NCBI GenBank assembly: GCA_964023205.1
Contig: OZ026833.1
Span: forward strand, 46,688,441 to 46,752,440
Direction of reading: 5' to 3'
Length of the DNA stretch: 64,000 bases
Source: Lutraria lutraria
Lineage: Eukaryota; Mollusca; Bivalvia; Venerida; Mactridae
Positions 36,460-50,800 of this stretch are shown one piece after another (position 1 is the first letter of the stretch; each line of letters starts with the position of its first letter). Both the position numbers and the translations under genes were made by a program. The notes under the pieces are model-generated. The model made no database searches. It was given only the letters and a program-made list of their open reading frames with translations, and had not been told where the DNA came from.

Positions 36460-37390
36460 CGTCCTATAATCGACCTCGACTATAAGAAAATTGGACATTT
36501 TTTATAAAGATTTAACCAAGCTGATGAGTACCAAAGGACGATATCTGTGTAACTATTCTCAAATTAGCAGTTGATTTTTATGAATTGTTAATTATATTTC
36601 CAAATGCATTTTAATTTCCTGAGTATTTACAGAAGAGAATTACCCAAGGACCATTTCTGTAAAATTAATTTGAAATCAGGCCAGCTGTTGTTTATGATTT
36701 TTCTAAAGTTTCCTTTATGTAAGCCTGCGAGACTCGTATGTTTAATCAAGTGATCCATGAGGTGGGGCAAATGTTCAGAAGGGGGCACATTTAGAGGGAA
36801 TTTAGTAGAGGTCTTCAAGGCAATGTTACCTACCAAATACCTAAAGTTTGGCCGAATGTTTTCAGAGATTTGTTACTATTTTTCTTACATTTTCCCTATA
36901 AAAGCATAAATCTTTAATCAATGGCTATCAGGGCCGAGTAAATTTTTCCCAAGGGGCATAATTCGGAGGAGTTTAGTATAGGTCTACTAAGCAACGCTGT
37001 ATGTCGAATATGTAGGCTTTGTGCATTGTGGTTTAAGAAGATTTTTAAAAGTTTTCCCTACACACATGTAAATTCAAATGACCCCTGGCCTGGGCCAATT
37101 TTGACACAATTGTTATTATTTGAAGGAATTTGACAGAGGTCTTCGAGGCAATACTACATGCCTAAATACTTTGGTCTGGGCCATTTTTGATTTTTTTTCT
37201 TTTGGTTGCCATGACAGCTATGGTTCTATATGGATCAAATAGATTTGAAAGAATCAGATAGAGAACCATCCAAGAATGACTTCTATTTATAAAGTTTCAA
37301 TATATTTGACTCGTTGGTTTCAAAGGAGACGTTGGTGAAGAAATGAAAAAGTTGACGCCTTACGACGCACGATTCAATGCAATGTACAAG
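36460..37390. repeat. Dispersed noncoding repeat (unit B copy)
   Basis: Counterpart of 12620-13520, with the same modules and the same ACGCCTTACGACGCACGA end. Small indels separate the two. Confidence 0.5.
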
Positions 37391-37397
37391 GCTTGTA

Positions 37398-37403
37398 TTT
37401 ATT
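37398..37403 (-). promoter_or_regulatory. Candidate poly(A) signal of gene B
   Basis: Minus-strand AATAAA about 320 nt past the gene B stop, at the same relative position as in gene A. Confidence 0.45.
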
Positions 37404-37721
37404 CAGCAATGGTCAGATATGTTAGGAGCATGCAATTCGTGAATTTATGAACATTCGGGCAAAAGTATATGCATAAGTATGCTTGCTAATGATGAGAATA
37501 ATTACGAGCATCATCATTAAAAGATGTTGTACTTAATACACGTTGAATATAAAGGCAATCATTATCAATACAATTATAGGAATCTCATAAATGTGAACGT
37601 TTAAGCCAGGTATAAAACGGAAGGTGGGGTACAATATCGACATTAAACAATTTATATTTGTTCTACCTTTGCTTGGATGAGATGTCTAATATATGGATTT
37701 TTTGTTTATGTTTGTTGTTTT

Positions 37722-38848
37722 CTAGATTTTTTTTGCAACCAAGTTATAAATTGAAATTGCATCCATTTTCATATCATCGATGAATCTTGTCAACTTATCT
37801 TCAGTTGACTGATATAACCTATATGCACTTACTGACATAATACCCAAAACCGGGACTTTCATCTTCATGATTTCTTTGCCTGTCATTTGCTGGATTGCAG
37901 GTAAGACACCCATTGATGTAACCAATAACGAATCGTAGTCAGTGTAAACCTTTAGGTTTGCTTTTCTTTTTAAATCGGCCAATGGTACCGATATCATATC
38001 GGCATACCTCTTGATATGGGCATCAGTCAGTTCGAAATGTTCTTCATATTCCGAAATAATTTTCTGGATATAAGATTTATAAATTGGTGTAGCACCTTTC
38101 GTTGCTGTTGATATAAGTGCAATTTTCCATACCTCACTTTTTAGGAAGTCAGCTCTCTTTTCAATAATCTCCGTTGATAATGAATCTAAAGCGCACACCA
38201 AAGACCGCTGCTGCTCAAGCGGTGCGTCATTAATCAAAGCGTTCATAAATTTTGGAAAATCATATTGAAATCTTTCATGACTATTAATAAGAAATACAGG
38301 ACACTTATTATAAAGGTTATTCTTACAGTCTTGTCTTATTGTTTCTTTCAATTTATCTTCGTCAAATCCTTCGCCCAAATCTAATTTTGAATTGCTAATG
38401 TCAGTGTCTATTTTCGTTCGAACAAAGAAGCATCGTTTGTCCTGTTTTATTACTTCATTGAACAGCCAATTATCGTTTTCTGAAAAGCGCGTAGCCGAAC
38501 AAATGATGTAAAAGTCGTACTTTTCAAAACCAATCTTTGAGAGATATTCATCTTTTCGACAAATTTTAGTTCCTACACCAGGAACTTCCCAAAAGACAAT
38601 ATCCTTATTTTTTGGATGGACGTACGAAGTACGCAACTTCGTCGTTTCTGTAACACCGACTTTAGCACATCTATCATCTCTAGGAGACATACCCCTCATC
38701 GCATTAATCAACAGTGACTTCCCCTGTCCACTTTCACCAGTAACACAAATTGATAATGGCCGCAGTGGAATGTCCATAGATTCCTTCAGAGTATCCTCAA
38801 GCTTATCGATACCTCTTCTTGATAACTCAGATCGTATATATTCTACAC
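37722..38848 (-). CDS. Gene B exon 11: IRG-type GTPase domain
   Basis: Paralogue of gene A exon 9, 351 residues from the internal Met at 38777 plus 23 upstream in-frame codons to the acceptor. G1 is GESGQGKS, as in gene A. G4 is TKID. G3 reads FWEVPGVGT, with Glu in place of the usual Asp of DxxG. Residues 74-220 are about 90% identical to gene A by eye, but residues 30-73 differ at 15 positions, and the C-terminal half differs widely with small length changes. No stop or frameshift interrupts it. It is probably functional, though the Glu in G3 may alter magnesium binding or hydrolysis. Confidence 0.88.
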
Positions 38849-41800
38849 CTAGTAAATTAAAATTTGATACTTAGTGGCATGGTTTGCTGAAGTTTTAAAT
38901 AGGTATGTTGCAAATAGATAAATCTGAAAATGGAAACTGCAGCTATCTTTTCAAACTTTCAGAATTTTCAAACAAGAAAATGTTTGTCCTTCATAAAACT
39001 TCAAATTACTGTCTCATTGTTGCACGCGCCGATCTGCGTAGGCAATGGTGCAAATACTTCGGACATCTCCTTTTTGTGATATATTGTACATCTGTACCTG
39101 TCGAACCCACGTATCATCAATTAAATATTTCTTATCGTTTTCATGATATTTAGAAACGTTTGTTCTATCAAGAAATAGTTTTCCCAATTACAATGATAAT
39201 GTTGTGTTTTTTGTCATTTCTTCTGTGCGGAGGCTAATAAGCTATACATTTCTGATAATGTTTTACATACTTGGTGAAAAACATTTAACGATAAACGTCA
39301 AAATTCACTTTTTTATTATTGTAAAATAAACAATACAGCAAATAATTGCTGTGAAATACTTCACTTCTCCTGGCAATTAAGAAAGACATAATGCATCTCA
39401 GACGCAATGAAATGTGATAAAGTGCAGGTCTAGATTATGTTTTGATGATAATTAAACCAATAGCGGCATACGTTACCTGTCGTTAATGTTCCTATTTCTG
39501 GCGTGGACCTTGAACTAGCTGGAATTATCATAATAAAAAGTTAGAACTAATGCGTATCTATCAGAAAATATAATGTTAACAGAAATTTGCTATCAAGTTT
39601 CTAATGGCTTTATATTCCACAGTTATTCTAACGTAATCATTAAAAGTATTGAAAAAAAGTATTAAATATGTTTCGATTGCAGACAGAAATAATCCAACTT
39701 CCAAAAGTTACATCCAGACAAATGAAATGTCGATATACAGCCATTGTCAATATTTGTTCACAAGACATCTTCTCTCTTTTGGTGTTTGTCTCTTTCCTTT
39801 TCTATACATGTACACGTTACGTACTATAGGTCACTCCTCACCTTTTGAAATGACAGCATATTGATCAATACGTAAATTAGTTATATCATTAATTTATGAA
39901 TTTAGAGGCAATATTTAGGAATAATTATTACCATCACTAGGTTGTTGCTGTAAATCATCATCTATCACTTCTAAAGTATTGACACGATACAAATGTAATA
40001 ATGAAATGTCTGATACTTCAGATGATTTCAAAATTCAAAAACGAAAAAACAATACATATATCATTTTAGTGTTATAATAGTTATTATCTATTCCTTACTA
40101 GGAAACTGAGGAAACTCAGCAATTTGCCATAGTGACCTAGTTTTTGACCGCAGATGACCCATTATCGGAATTGACCTACATATTATGAAAATAAGCATTC
40201 TGACAAAGTGTCATGAAGATCCAATCAAAACAGTGATTTCTATAGTTTCCACAAGGTTTTCCCATATTTGGCCCTGGTCTTTGACCCCAAATGGCATATT
40301 ATCGAACTCGTAAGAGATTTTGTCGATATTAACATTCTGACCAAGTTTTGCGAAAATTGAGCTAGAAATGTGGCCCTAGTGTAAAATAAAAGTTTAACGA
40401 CGCACGACGCCGGACGAAGACAGATCACAAAAGCTCATCATGAGCTCGTGTGAGCTAAATCAACTGAAAAATGAACCTGTGCACATACGACTAATACAAT
40501 TATTATCAACATTAACCAGAAAAAACTTAAATGAAAAATCTCTCACCACTTCCACTATACAACTTGGGTGTAATAAAGACTTTTGTTCCACTGGCGTACG
40601 TTCTGAACGAGTCTTCCCCTATTTCGATATGCTTATTTTCTGATGTGAATGCTATAACATCATCGCTTTCGTAGCCGAATCTACTCTTGCCTGCAATCAT
40701 TGAATTTAATTTCTATATTTTGCAGTTCAATTGTACCAAATATCACCTTACGGACAAAACTCTTGGGCTGAGATTTCTTTGAGGTCGTGAGTCGATCGAG
40801 GCACAATTATAATTTTTCAGTCAATAATAAAATTCTGTTTACACACTGGTTTAGATATACATTTTATAGCTAACTCCATTAACTGAATAAGCCCATACTT
40901 TATGTCAAAGAGCGATGCCATTGTTCTTGTCTCGAATTACTAACACCAGGCAATTTGCACACATATGTTTTATACAACACATAAATGCAGCTTAGATCAA
41001 TCAATATCAATACAGTAAAACCTCGATTATTCGAATGTCATTGGGCCCTGAAAAATCATTCGGATAATCCATGGTTTCGAATAATCCATTTCAGTATGAT
41101 GTACTGTTTGGAAACGATAAATTCCGTACTGTCCGTATTTTACAAGGGAGTTAAATCTCGTATGCAAACACGACGTTATAATAAGAATAAAATCAAATAT
41201 ATAACAAACACTAATTATTTATCTTTGTTTTATGAATGTATATGGGTTAACAAATGAAACAATTATTCTTGTTAAATGAATACCCGCGTATTTATGGATT
41301 ATGCAGAACACAATCCGACCCAAAATTATGTCATTCACACGTTATTTACTAACGATCGACTAGGCATCGCTATGATGTCACATTTTAAAATCGAAGATGT
41401 AATGTTTTTCTGGTTGGAACCTTTTTTCACTAAATCATCATATTCTAGTTAGTTTTGTATTAATTGTGTTCGAATTAGTTTTTAAATTTTGAATGACGCT
41501 GGAATACAGATCACCAGGTACGTACGCGTATTAACTTATTATACCCGAGATCATTGTGAATTTAAATATTCGTCGCGATTAGTATAAAATCGTAACAAAC
41601 AATATGGTCAACTTAACGATAATTAAACTGTTGACACGCTTCATGTATGAATTGATGTTACACATAGTTTGTCACACGACATTTGATTCTCAATTGGCCA
41701 TTGTTATCAATTGACGAATTCGAATAATAGGTGTGAAAATACGCGCATTCGTAACTTTAGGGACCAAATAATGTATTCGGATTACACCAGGTATTCGTAA

Positions 41801-44800
41801 AATCCGATTCGTATACCGGGGTTCGTTGTAGTTGAAATATATAGCAACGTAATCGGGACCGTAGATTTTATTCGGATAATACCGGGTATTCGGATAATCG
41901 GTGTTCGGATAATCGAGGTTTTACTGTAGTTTATTTACGTAATATAGGCCTCCGGCCCAAAATACAAATTATAGCATTACAATTTAAACAAATAGAGAGT
42001 CGAATTGCAAATGCAATTTTAGAAAAAATACAAGTGTATATTGGAATAGATAGTTCAATAATCATACAACATGTACAATAAAACTCTTCCTTCCTCCATA
42101 TAAAGTATTCTTTCATCTGTAATTGTACACAACATGAGAGAAAAAATAATTGCATTCAGTAAAAAATCTACACATTGTTTAATATATAATTTAATCAATC
42201 GATAGTTAATATTACTTTTTATTGTAATCAAAATGTAATGCATTTGAAAATACAATAAATCTTTACAAATTTGACAGATTTTTTATGTAATTATTCCTTT
42301 CAGTATAGGCGTTGACTAAATACATGGACAGATTTCTAATCAAGATTTCATTTTTACTGACCATAAGACTAATAAACTTAATAAATGATGGGTGAATTGT
42401 AAATTTATTAGGAATATATTTTTTTCTAATGGTAAAATACAGAGGACAAATTAATACAAAATGGTACTCGTCCTCTATGGTACTTCGACAAAATTTACAA
42501 AAACGTTGATTACGTGGAATACCTTGATGCCTTCCGACTTCTATCATAAGACAATGAGAGGATGCTCTGTAATTGGTTATATAACGTTTATATTTCAATA
42601 AATCAATACAATCAACATACGATTCCAATCCAAAGTCTTTTTTATAATGGATGTAGAAACTAGAAAGTTTACTATTACTTATACAATCTTGCCTCCATAT
42701 CTGTAAGTACTGGTCTTTTAAACGTTGGGTATATTGATATAAAAATATTTTTTTATCAGCAACATACTGAGAATCCCAAACAAAGCCAAAACCATTTCTA
42801 AATAAATTCAAACGAATATTAGTAACCCAGTTAACATAAACAAGGCTATCATACAATTTTAGCATTTCGTAACATAGTCTAATATGACGATCAGGTTTGC
42901 ATTCTAAAATGCGAAACCAATATTTAATACAACGCTCAGAGGTGGCAATTTGCAAAGGATATCTACCTAAATCAGCCATAATTACTACATTACATGCATG
43001 CTGAGATGCATTCAAAAAACGTTTACATGCATATATATGAATGTTTTCTATCTGTATCATTTTGTCTATACCCCATAACTCACAACCACAGCTTAGTAAA
43101 ATATATGTGTATGAATGTTTAAACACACAAGTCAACTTACATTCCTTCTCGAAGTCTTCAAAGTGTGTAAATGGAACCTTAGAACATTTTCCATGCTGCT
43201 CGTCAGTAACGAGAAATGTTTTAACTATCGTTTCATTTTCGTCAACAGCATCTTGGAAAGAAATGACAGCGTACATTGTACAAGATATAAGAACAAAATC
43301 AACAAAACTGTATTTATATGTATGATAGTTTTCCGTTATTTTATTGAACAATTATTGTTCAGAAGTATTCATACTAGGGAGAGTAGATATGAAATTGATT
43401 TGTACTTGTGCCTATAAATCAAGGATTAATGGTTACACTTTTGAATAATATTATCTCTAACTTTGTTTTGAGTCTGATTGAGGAGGGTAGTAATGTCTGA
43501 TGATCATGCTGTACAAATACTGTATACTTTGCAAGAAATTTAGATTTCTGAGTTTGAGTTAACGAATTAACGAAAACTATTTTCCCTATTGTGTAATTGA
43601 GTCACGGACAGTTCATTTCGCGCCATATTTATGGCGCAAGTCAAATCGTGTTGTTTTAGTAAAGTGGCCATTCAGTTTTGCGAGGCGTAACTGAGCGGAC
43701 TATAAATCTTCAGATACACGTACATGTACAGTTGTTTTGACAATGGACGATGTTATTGAACAAAATAATGGACATTTTACTTTGCAATATTCGATGCAAG
43801 AAATAAGTCAACAATGAAGAGAAGTTCGGAATTTTCGAGAGAAGTGCAAGGGAGTTCTCCCATAGTGCAGATGTCAGTCGGTACAGTTGGTGTACAATCG
43901 AAAAAAAAGCCGGAGTGATGATTGAAAAACATTGTTAAAAGATGTGTATTTATAAGTTTCATATATACATAAACATATAGCAGCAATAGCATGTTATAAA
44001 TAATGATAGGTACCACATAATAAACTATGTAAATGAATTTTTTTCTGCTTAGTGTAAGACACAAAATAAATAAATAAAGCTCTACATTCACACACACCAA
44101 CACTGTGATTCAAGGCACAATTTAACATTTAAAAGAAAGCATAAGAATAGATAAATTTATTTGTTTTGTAGTATCATTCAAAGTATAGTGCATTTCTGAT
44201 TTCCAAAGATTTATTGATATACATTGACAAATTTCTTAATTGAATTGAATTATCTGAAGTCATTAATGCAATGAATTTTGGTATATTTGGTCTTCTCCAA
44301 TAATATTTTTTATACATTTTCCCTCAAATCATTATACAATTGACATTCGAGCAAAAAATTAAACTCATCTTCTAAACAATTTAAACAAGATTTATATTTC
44401 CTTTCATTTAAGGGTATTGCTACTTGTTTATGCCATCTACAAGTTTCCATTTCTAATCTATGAGCTGACACTCTTAAACGTGACAATGAAATGCGATTTT
44501 TTTCTCTATTAATACACATAAAATATGGTTGCAGCCCAAAATTAGCAAATAAAGAATAACATCCAACACAGGAAGAATCGTTTATCTCAGCATTCCAATT
44601 TTGTATAAAAATATCAGTAGTTCTTTGTTTAACTAAGTTGATAAAAACTCAAACATTTCCAACACCTTGATTTAACCAATCTTCTTATAAACCTAGAGAC
44701 TGTAATATATCTTTAACCTTCAATGCCCATGAATTATGGTTGTGATTATCTACATCACTATACATTAAAGAATACATTTTGTATACATATCTTGTTTCAC

Positions 44801-47800
44801 CAGACTGCATAATTTTAACCAGTATCTAATAATATTTAGTGCTCTTCTTGATTTTAGACTAGTTCTACCCAACTCACCATAAATAAAATTATTTTGTTTT
44901 TGACATCTCACCCCCAAAATTGTTTTGCAAAAATGTTAATGTATTCCTTCTAATCTTACGCTATGATTTATACCCCAGACTTCAGAACCATAATTAAGAA
45001 TTGGTAAAATCAGTTTAACAAACAAGTCTAGTTTATGCTAAATTGTTACACAAGGATATTTGATTAAATATGACTCAAGTTTAAAAATAACTTTCATTGC
45101 TTGTCCAGCTAAGGTTTCAAAAGTTTCATTAAAAGATCCGATTATATGATTATGAAATTATATTCACTGATAGTTATTATGAATATGAACAAGGACAAAA
45201 GCATATTTATTATGTTAGATTTGAGAATTGTGAATTTGCATTTACGGAAATAATATGTCAAGTTTTAAGATATAAAATAGCATTGTCTTTCTATACAAAT
45301 GTAGTAGTATGATTAAATTTGATCTTAGGTCAGCTTCATATATACAATTTACATGCCACATACAGAATATCTTGGGTTTTCGTGGACTTCAAAAAACCAC
45401 TTGATAAACTTATATAGTAAATTTTAGTTCTACAGTAACAATTATGCATGTTTTATATTCATTAAAATTACACAGGCCTTGATTTCAGTATGGAGAGCCA
45501 AGGGAAGGTCTGTTTTAATGTTTCTTTGTGTGGCAAGACTGTAGAAATGACGAAAAATCTAGGCATTATATAAAGTTACATCTGCCTTGATGTGGTGTTA
45601 TTCCTTACGCATCCATGTATATAATCATAGGAAGCAGTTAAGTATTAGAATTTTTAAGAAATGTCCTAGATATTGTACGGGAATCATAGAAATTTAAGTC
45701 TTCCACATTGAGGGAATTGGTCGCTGCTTATAGGGTAACTTACAGTTGATTTCACATATTTTAGCGCACCACCAGAAAGTAAAATGGTTTTGTGTCAAAT
45801 TACAAGGAATTGCAGAATTTTGCTTTTTGTAATTTCAGATTATGTCTTATAGTTACCAGACTTTTAAAATGAAAGAGAGATTATTTGTTACAAATAGTAG
45901 ATTAAGAGCATTTGGTTTTATCGTTTGAATTATTGATATTGATCCAAGATCGATTTCAATAAAGTTAAGAAGTCGACTGATTCACTTCATCCAACAATGC
46001 AAATTAAGATTCTTATTTTCTATTCAGCATATGGAACGAATCTTGTCAGGGAATAGATGCCTTGGGTAGCCATGTAGATTTATTTGTTTCCCTTTCCAAG
46101 ATACATGATGTAGTAAGTAAAATCGAAGTTGAACGCGTTCATGGGTTCATTATTTTTTATAGCCGAGACATATCATCAAGTTGGCAATATTGACCCAGCT
46201 TTTCGAATGTTGATATTATATATTGATTTTAGAAAGTATAATTCATAATGATGTCGGGAATGTATTTGTGTTACATTGAGTATTTTAAGGTGATACATTT
46301 TTATACTGTATCGTCGAACTTTAAATTTTAAGATTATGGTAAAATGGGTAAACACTGACTAGACAACTTCGTCTGTATATCTGTATATTTAATTTAAATG
46401 TGGTTTCAGCGCATACGACTAAAGACATATATCTGTATATAGTGTAGTTGACTTAATAGTGATTTCACCGTGTTTTTTTTTGTAAGACCATCGGTTTCAT
46501 GTTAACTTATGTAAAAATAACATGTCAAATCAACGTTGAAATTCGAGTATTGTCTTCGGTTTACATTTAATTTTTCAGGCTAATAAAATGAAATAGAAGA
46601 ATAACCTGAGGTTTGAATGAGCACGGTGGACCTTCTTCCAGAATTATTACCGAAATCCAGACCTGAAACAACTTGTTAAAAGAAGGGAAACACTTTCAAT
46701 CGTTGGAAAGATTGGGCTTTTTGTAACGGCTTTGTGAAAGGGGATATTTTGCCGGCGAAACCTAGAAGGGGCATACCCTACAACTGACAAACATTCTGTG
46801 AAAGTGTAAAAATGTGCTAGATGTATATGTAAAACAATATATAATGGACAATTGCAAGAAGAACTTGGGTCATAAAATGACTAGTTTAGGTACTAACGTC
46901 ATAAATCATAGCTATAAATAATAAATCACTAACACTAAAAAAATGTACAACAATACCAAAGATTTCCGATCTTTTGTTGAAACTTATAGGCATGCACACT
47001 TCAAAGAAGAGATAAATTTCAAATTTGCTGATTGCTGACATACTTCTCTGATGACTACATGACATTTCCATGACTAAATGTATGTGTCACAAATACATAT
47101 TTTTGTGATTCTATTTTTAATTGGATGAATTTTTGGCTGAAACTTTTTTCGTCGACTTTTTTCTTTACAAGCTTCTAATTTATCATCATTTTGCCTTGAT
47201 TCTAGATGCACCAAGTTGTTGGGTATGCCCCTTTAAAGAGATGTGTTCGTTGTTTGACTACACGGGAAAGGATGGAAACGTAAGGATTTGTTGAGGAAAA
47301 GTCTGTCTGTATCTAGGACGTTATAGTTACAGCTAACGACTAATTAGTTTAGCGTAGTTTAATGCAGTTTGACTCATGTCAGTTTTTTTCAGCTTTTGAA
47401 ATGATATTAATTTTGTTACATTTTGTCCATTACATTATTTCATAATGTACATAAACCATTGAAGTGCCGTTCTTTATAATTCAGATTGCGCCTCTCAGTT
47501 GCTTCGTGCATTCATGATTACCAAATAATAATTTGAAAAAGGGATTTGTTTGGTATTTTATGCGACGTGATGTACGCGTAAGGGAACGTGATGTCTCATT
47601 ATATTGTATAATACCTGTTTCATACTTCAAAATAATGCTTCGTAAGCGATAGTTCTAATCATATTGTTTTCTCTCATTGTGAGTAAAATATAACTTTGCA
47701 ATGTATGTATATATTGATGATTGATATATGTAAGTGTAATCGATTCATCAGAAAGAATGTTATAATGAATGCAAATATGTCATCAGTTAGTGTGCCATAA

Positions 47801-50800
47801 TGTATATATAAGCGTAAACATGTCATCAGTAAGAATGTTATAATGTACATTGTATATATATGTGTAAATCGTCCTCTATTTGATTGCGTCATGTAAATAT
47901 TACATTATATCATCCCGGTTAAAATATCTTTAATCGTTACCATGTCAATTAAGTAGTAAACACTTAGTATAAGTATATATATATATATATATATACTGTA
48001 GAACTGGTTTTATTCGCGTTAGTTTTATTTTCGCTAATATTAGCGAATCGAATACCTCGCGAATTCATAAATGTCGCGAATAAATACTGAGTTTTGTATA
48101 TTCGAAAATGAGTTTGTCCAAAAATACGCAATTTAAGTCAGTAGTAGTAATTTACCGTAGAATAATAAGTTTAGTTAATCTGTTGAAAACAATATATTAC
48201 AGTAAAGATGTACCTTTAATGTTTCCAATCTAATCTTTTTATAATATTACTTTTATTAAACTATCGTTTGTTGAACAATTTTGGACATCGTTTAACATAC
48301 TAGTTACAGTTTTTCACACTTACCTACTGTTTGTAAAACATAATTTCCACCACAATACCAAACTATTATCAATCTATTGTTATCATACTTTATTAGATAT
48401 AAAACACTAAATCACGACTTAAATGTCATACAGATCAGGTGTGACACAAAAATATTAAAGCAACGACAGCAAGTCTCTGATCGCACTTTATTCCTGCCTG
48501 ACGACGTCGCGAATTCATAAATACGTGAATAAACAAATCAGCTGATTTTTAACAAAAAACGCGTAATTTTGACCTCACGAAATTAAAGCGTTCTACAGTA
48601 TATATATATTTCTCTGTCTCTTTCTTTTTATTATTGCTGTAAATTTTCGTTAAGTCAAAGTCATCAGATCATTTTTTCCCTCTTTTTTCTATTAGATACG
48701 CATAAAGGTATGAACTATAAACTTTCTTTCCTCCTCCGTGTAAACAGTAGTTGTATATATGTGGTAACCAATCTTAAATGTTAATTTATACCATTTCTTT
48801 CGTCACCATATTACGTCTATGTATTTGTATATACTTATGTATGTAAATATGTTGTTCACATGGGCCTGAAAATATTAACCTATAAACAAATATAGCAATT
48901 GATGAATGAACCTGAGCACATACTACTAATGCAAATATTATCAAAAATAACCAGAAAAAAAGTTGAATGTAAAATCTCTCACCACTTCCACTATACAACT
49001 TGGGTGTAATAAAGACTTTTGTTCCACTGGCGTACGTTCTGAACGAATCTTCCCCTATTTCGATATGCTCATTTTCTGATGTGAATGCTATAACATCATC
49101 GCTTTCGTAGGCGAATCTACTCTTGCCTGCAATCATTGAATTTAATTTCTATATTTTGCATTTCAATTGTACCAATTATCACCTTACGGACAAAACTCTT
49201 GGGCTGAGTTTTCTTTGAGGTCATGGGTCGTTCGAGGCACAATGACTATTTTGCAGTCAATAATAAAATTCTGTATACACACTGGTTTAGGTATACATTT
49301 TATAGCTAACTCCGATTAAATGAATAAGCCCATAATGTATGTCAAAAAAGCGATTTCATTGTTCTTGTCTCGAATCACTAACACCAAGCAAGTTGCACAT
49401 TTATGTTTTATACAATACATGATGTCAGCTTAATAAAATATATGTGTATGAATGTTTAAACACTAAAGTCAACTTACAATCCTTCTCAAAGTCTGCAAAG
49501 TGTGCAAATGGTACTTCAAAACAATTTCCATGCTGTTCGTCAGTAACGAGAAATGTTTTAACTGGCGTTTCCTTTTCGTCAGCAGCTTCTTGGAAACAAA
49601 TAAAAGCGTAGTAGACACAAAAACAAAAAAGCAAAACTTTATTTATTTGTATGATAGTTTTCCGTTATTCTATTGAACAATTAATGTTCGGAAGGTTTCA
49701 TACTAGGAAAAGCAGATAGGAAATTAATTTGTACTTATACTTACTATTTGAGGAAGGATGGTCATACCTGTTTGAACAACGTTTTCTCTAACGTGTTTCT
49801 GAGTCTGATTTAGAAGGATAGTAATGTGTGATGATCGTGCAGTGCAAATATTGTATACTTTACAAGAACGTGATGTGTCATTAAATTGTATATTACCTAT
49901 TAGATACTTCCAAATAATGATTTGTAAGCGATAGTTCCAATCATATTGTTTTCTCTCATTGTGAGTAAAATATAACTTTGTGATGAATGTTAAACATTTA
50001 GGAAATTATTGTTGCCTACAAACCTTCAAAGGAATAAAACCTTTTTTTTCAGTTGATAATTGCTATCAAGGCAGTAATATACATATCGGTGCATCTTTAG
50101 AACAAGTAGCATATAGATAGCTGTAAAATTTAGGTTTGCAATTACACTTATAAAGCTGAAAAAGCACATTATTAGCTTTAAAAACAATTTTAGATACCAA
50201 GGTTATAAAGGTGACTGACAAATATCTTGGACTTCCTGCAAAGCGAAAGTGGTAAACTAATTTCGATAGACAGTTTTCGATTTTACTATTTTACTTAGCT
50301 GCATTTATGTATCTGGCTTGAGATGGTGCATATAGGATCATAAACAATTCTTTTTTAACCTAGCAAACGTAAATATTAACATATTTATTTCTATTTACAC
50401 AACCTTTGGTTGAAGCTGATATTTCATCATTGATTTCCCCATGTAATTAGCTTTCACTAGACATATCTTAAATAGGTTGTTCGATGCGCAATATATACTA
50501 TAGTAATACTAACAATCATTTTCTTACCTTGAACGTTTCGTATCCTGAGTTTCGATTTATTTTCTAAGTGAGCAAACGCACTTTTATCTACCTCAGTATG
50601 TTCTTCGTCGTCAGTTTCAAATATCACTTGCTTGTCTTCAGAGTAACCGAACCTTTGCTTACCTTAAACATAATGTGTGTTACATCTAGATGGATTATCA
50701 TTCGTATCATTGAATATTGAAGGTCTTAAGAATAAATCTTCGGTAAGTGAATCGATAACTGAACTTAGTAAATTTGATATCATATCTGTACAAGAGACTT

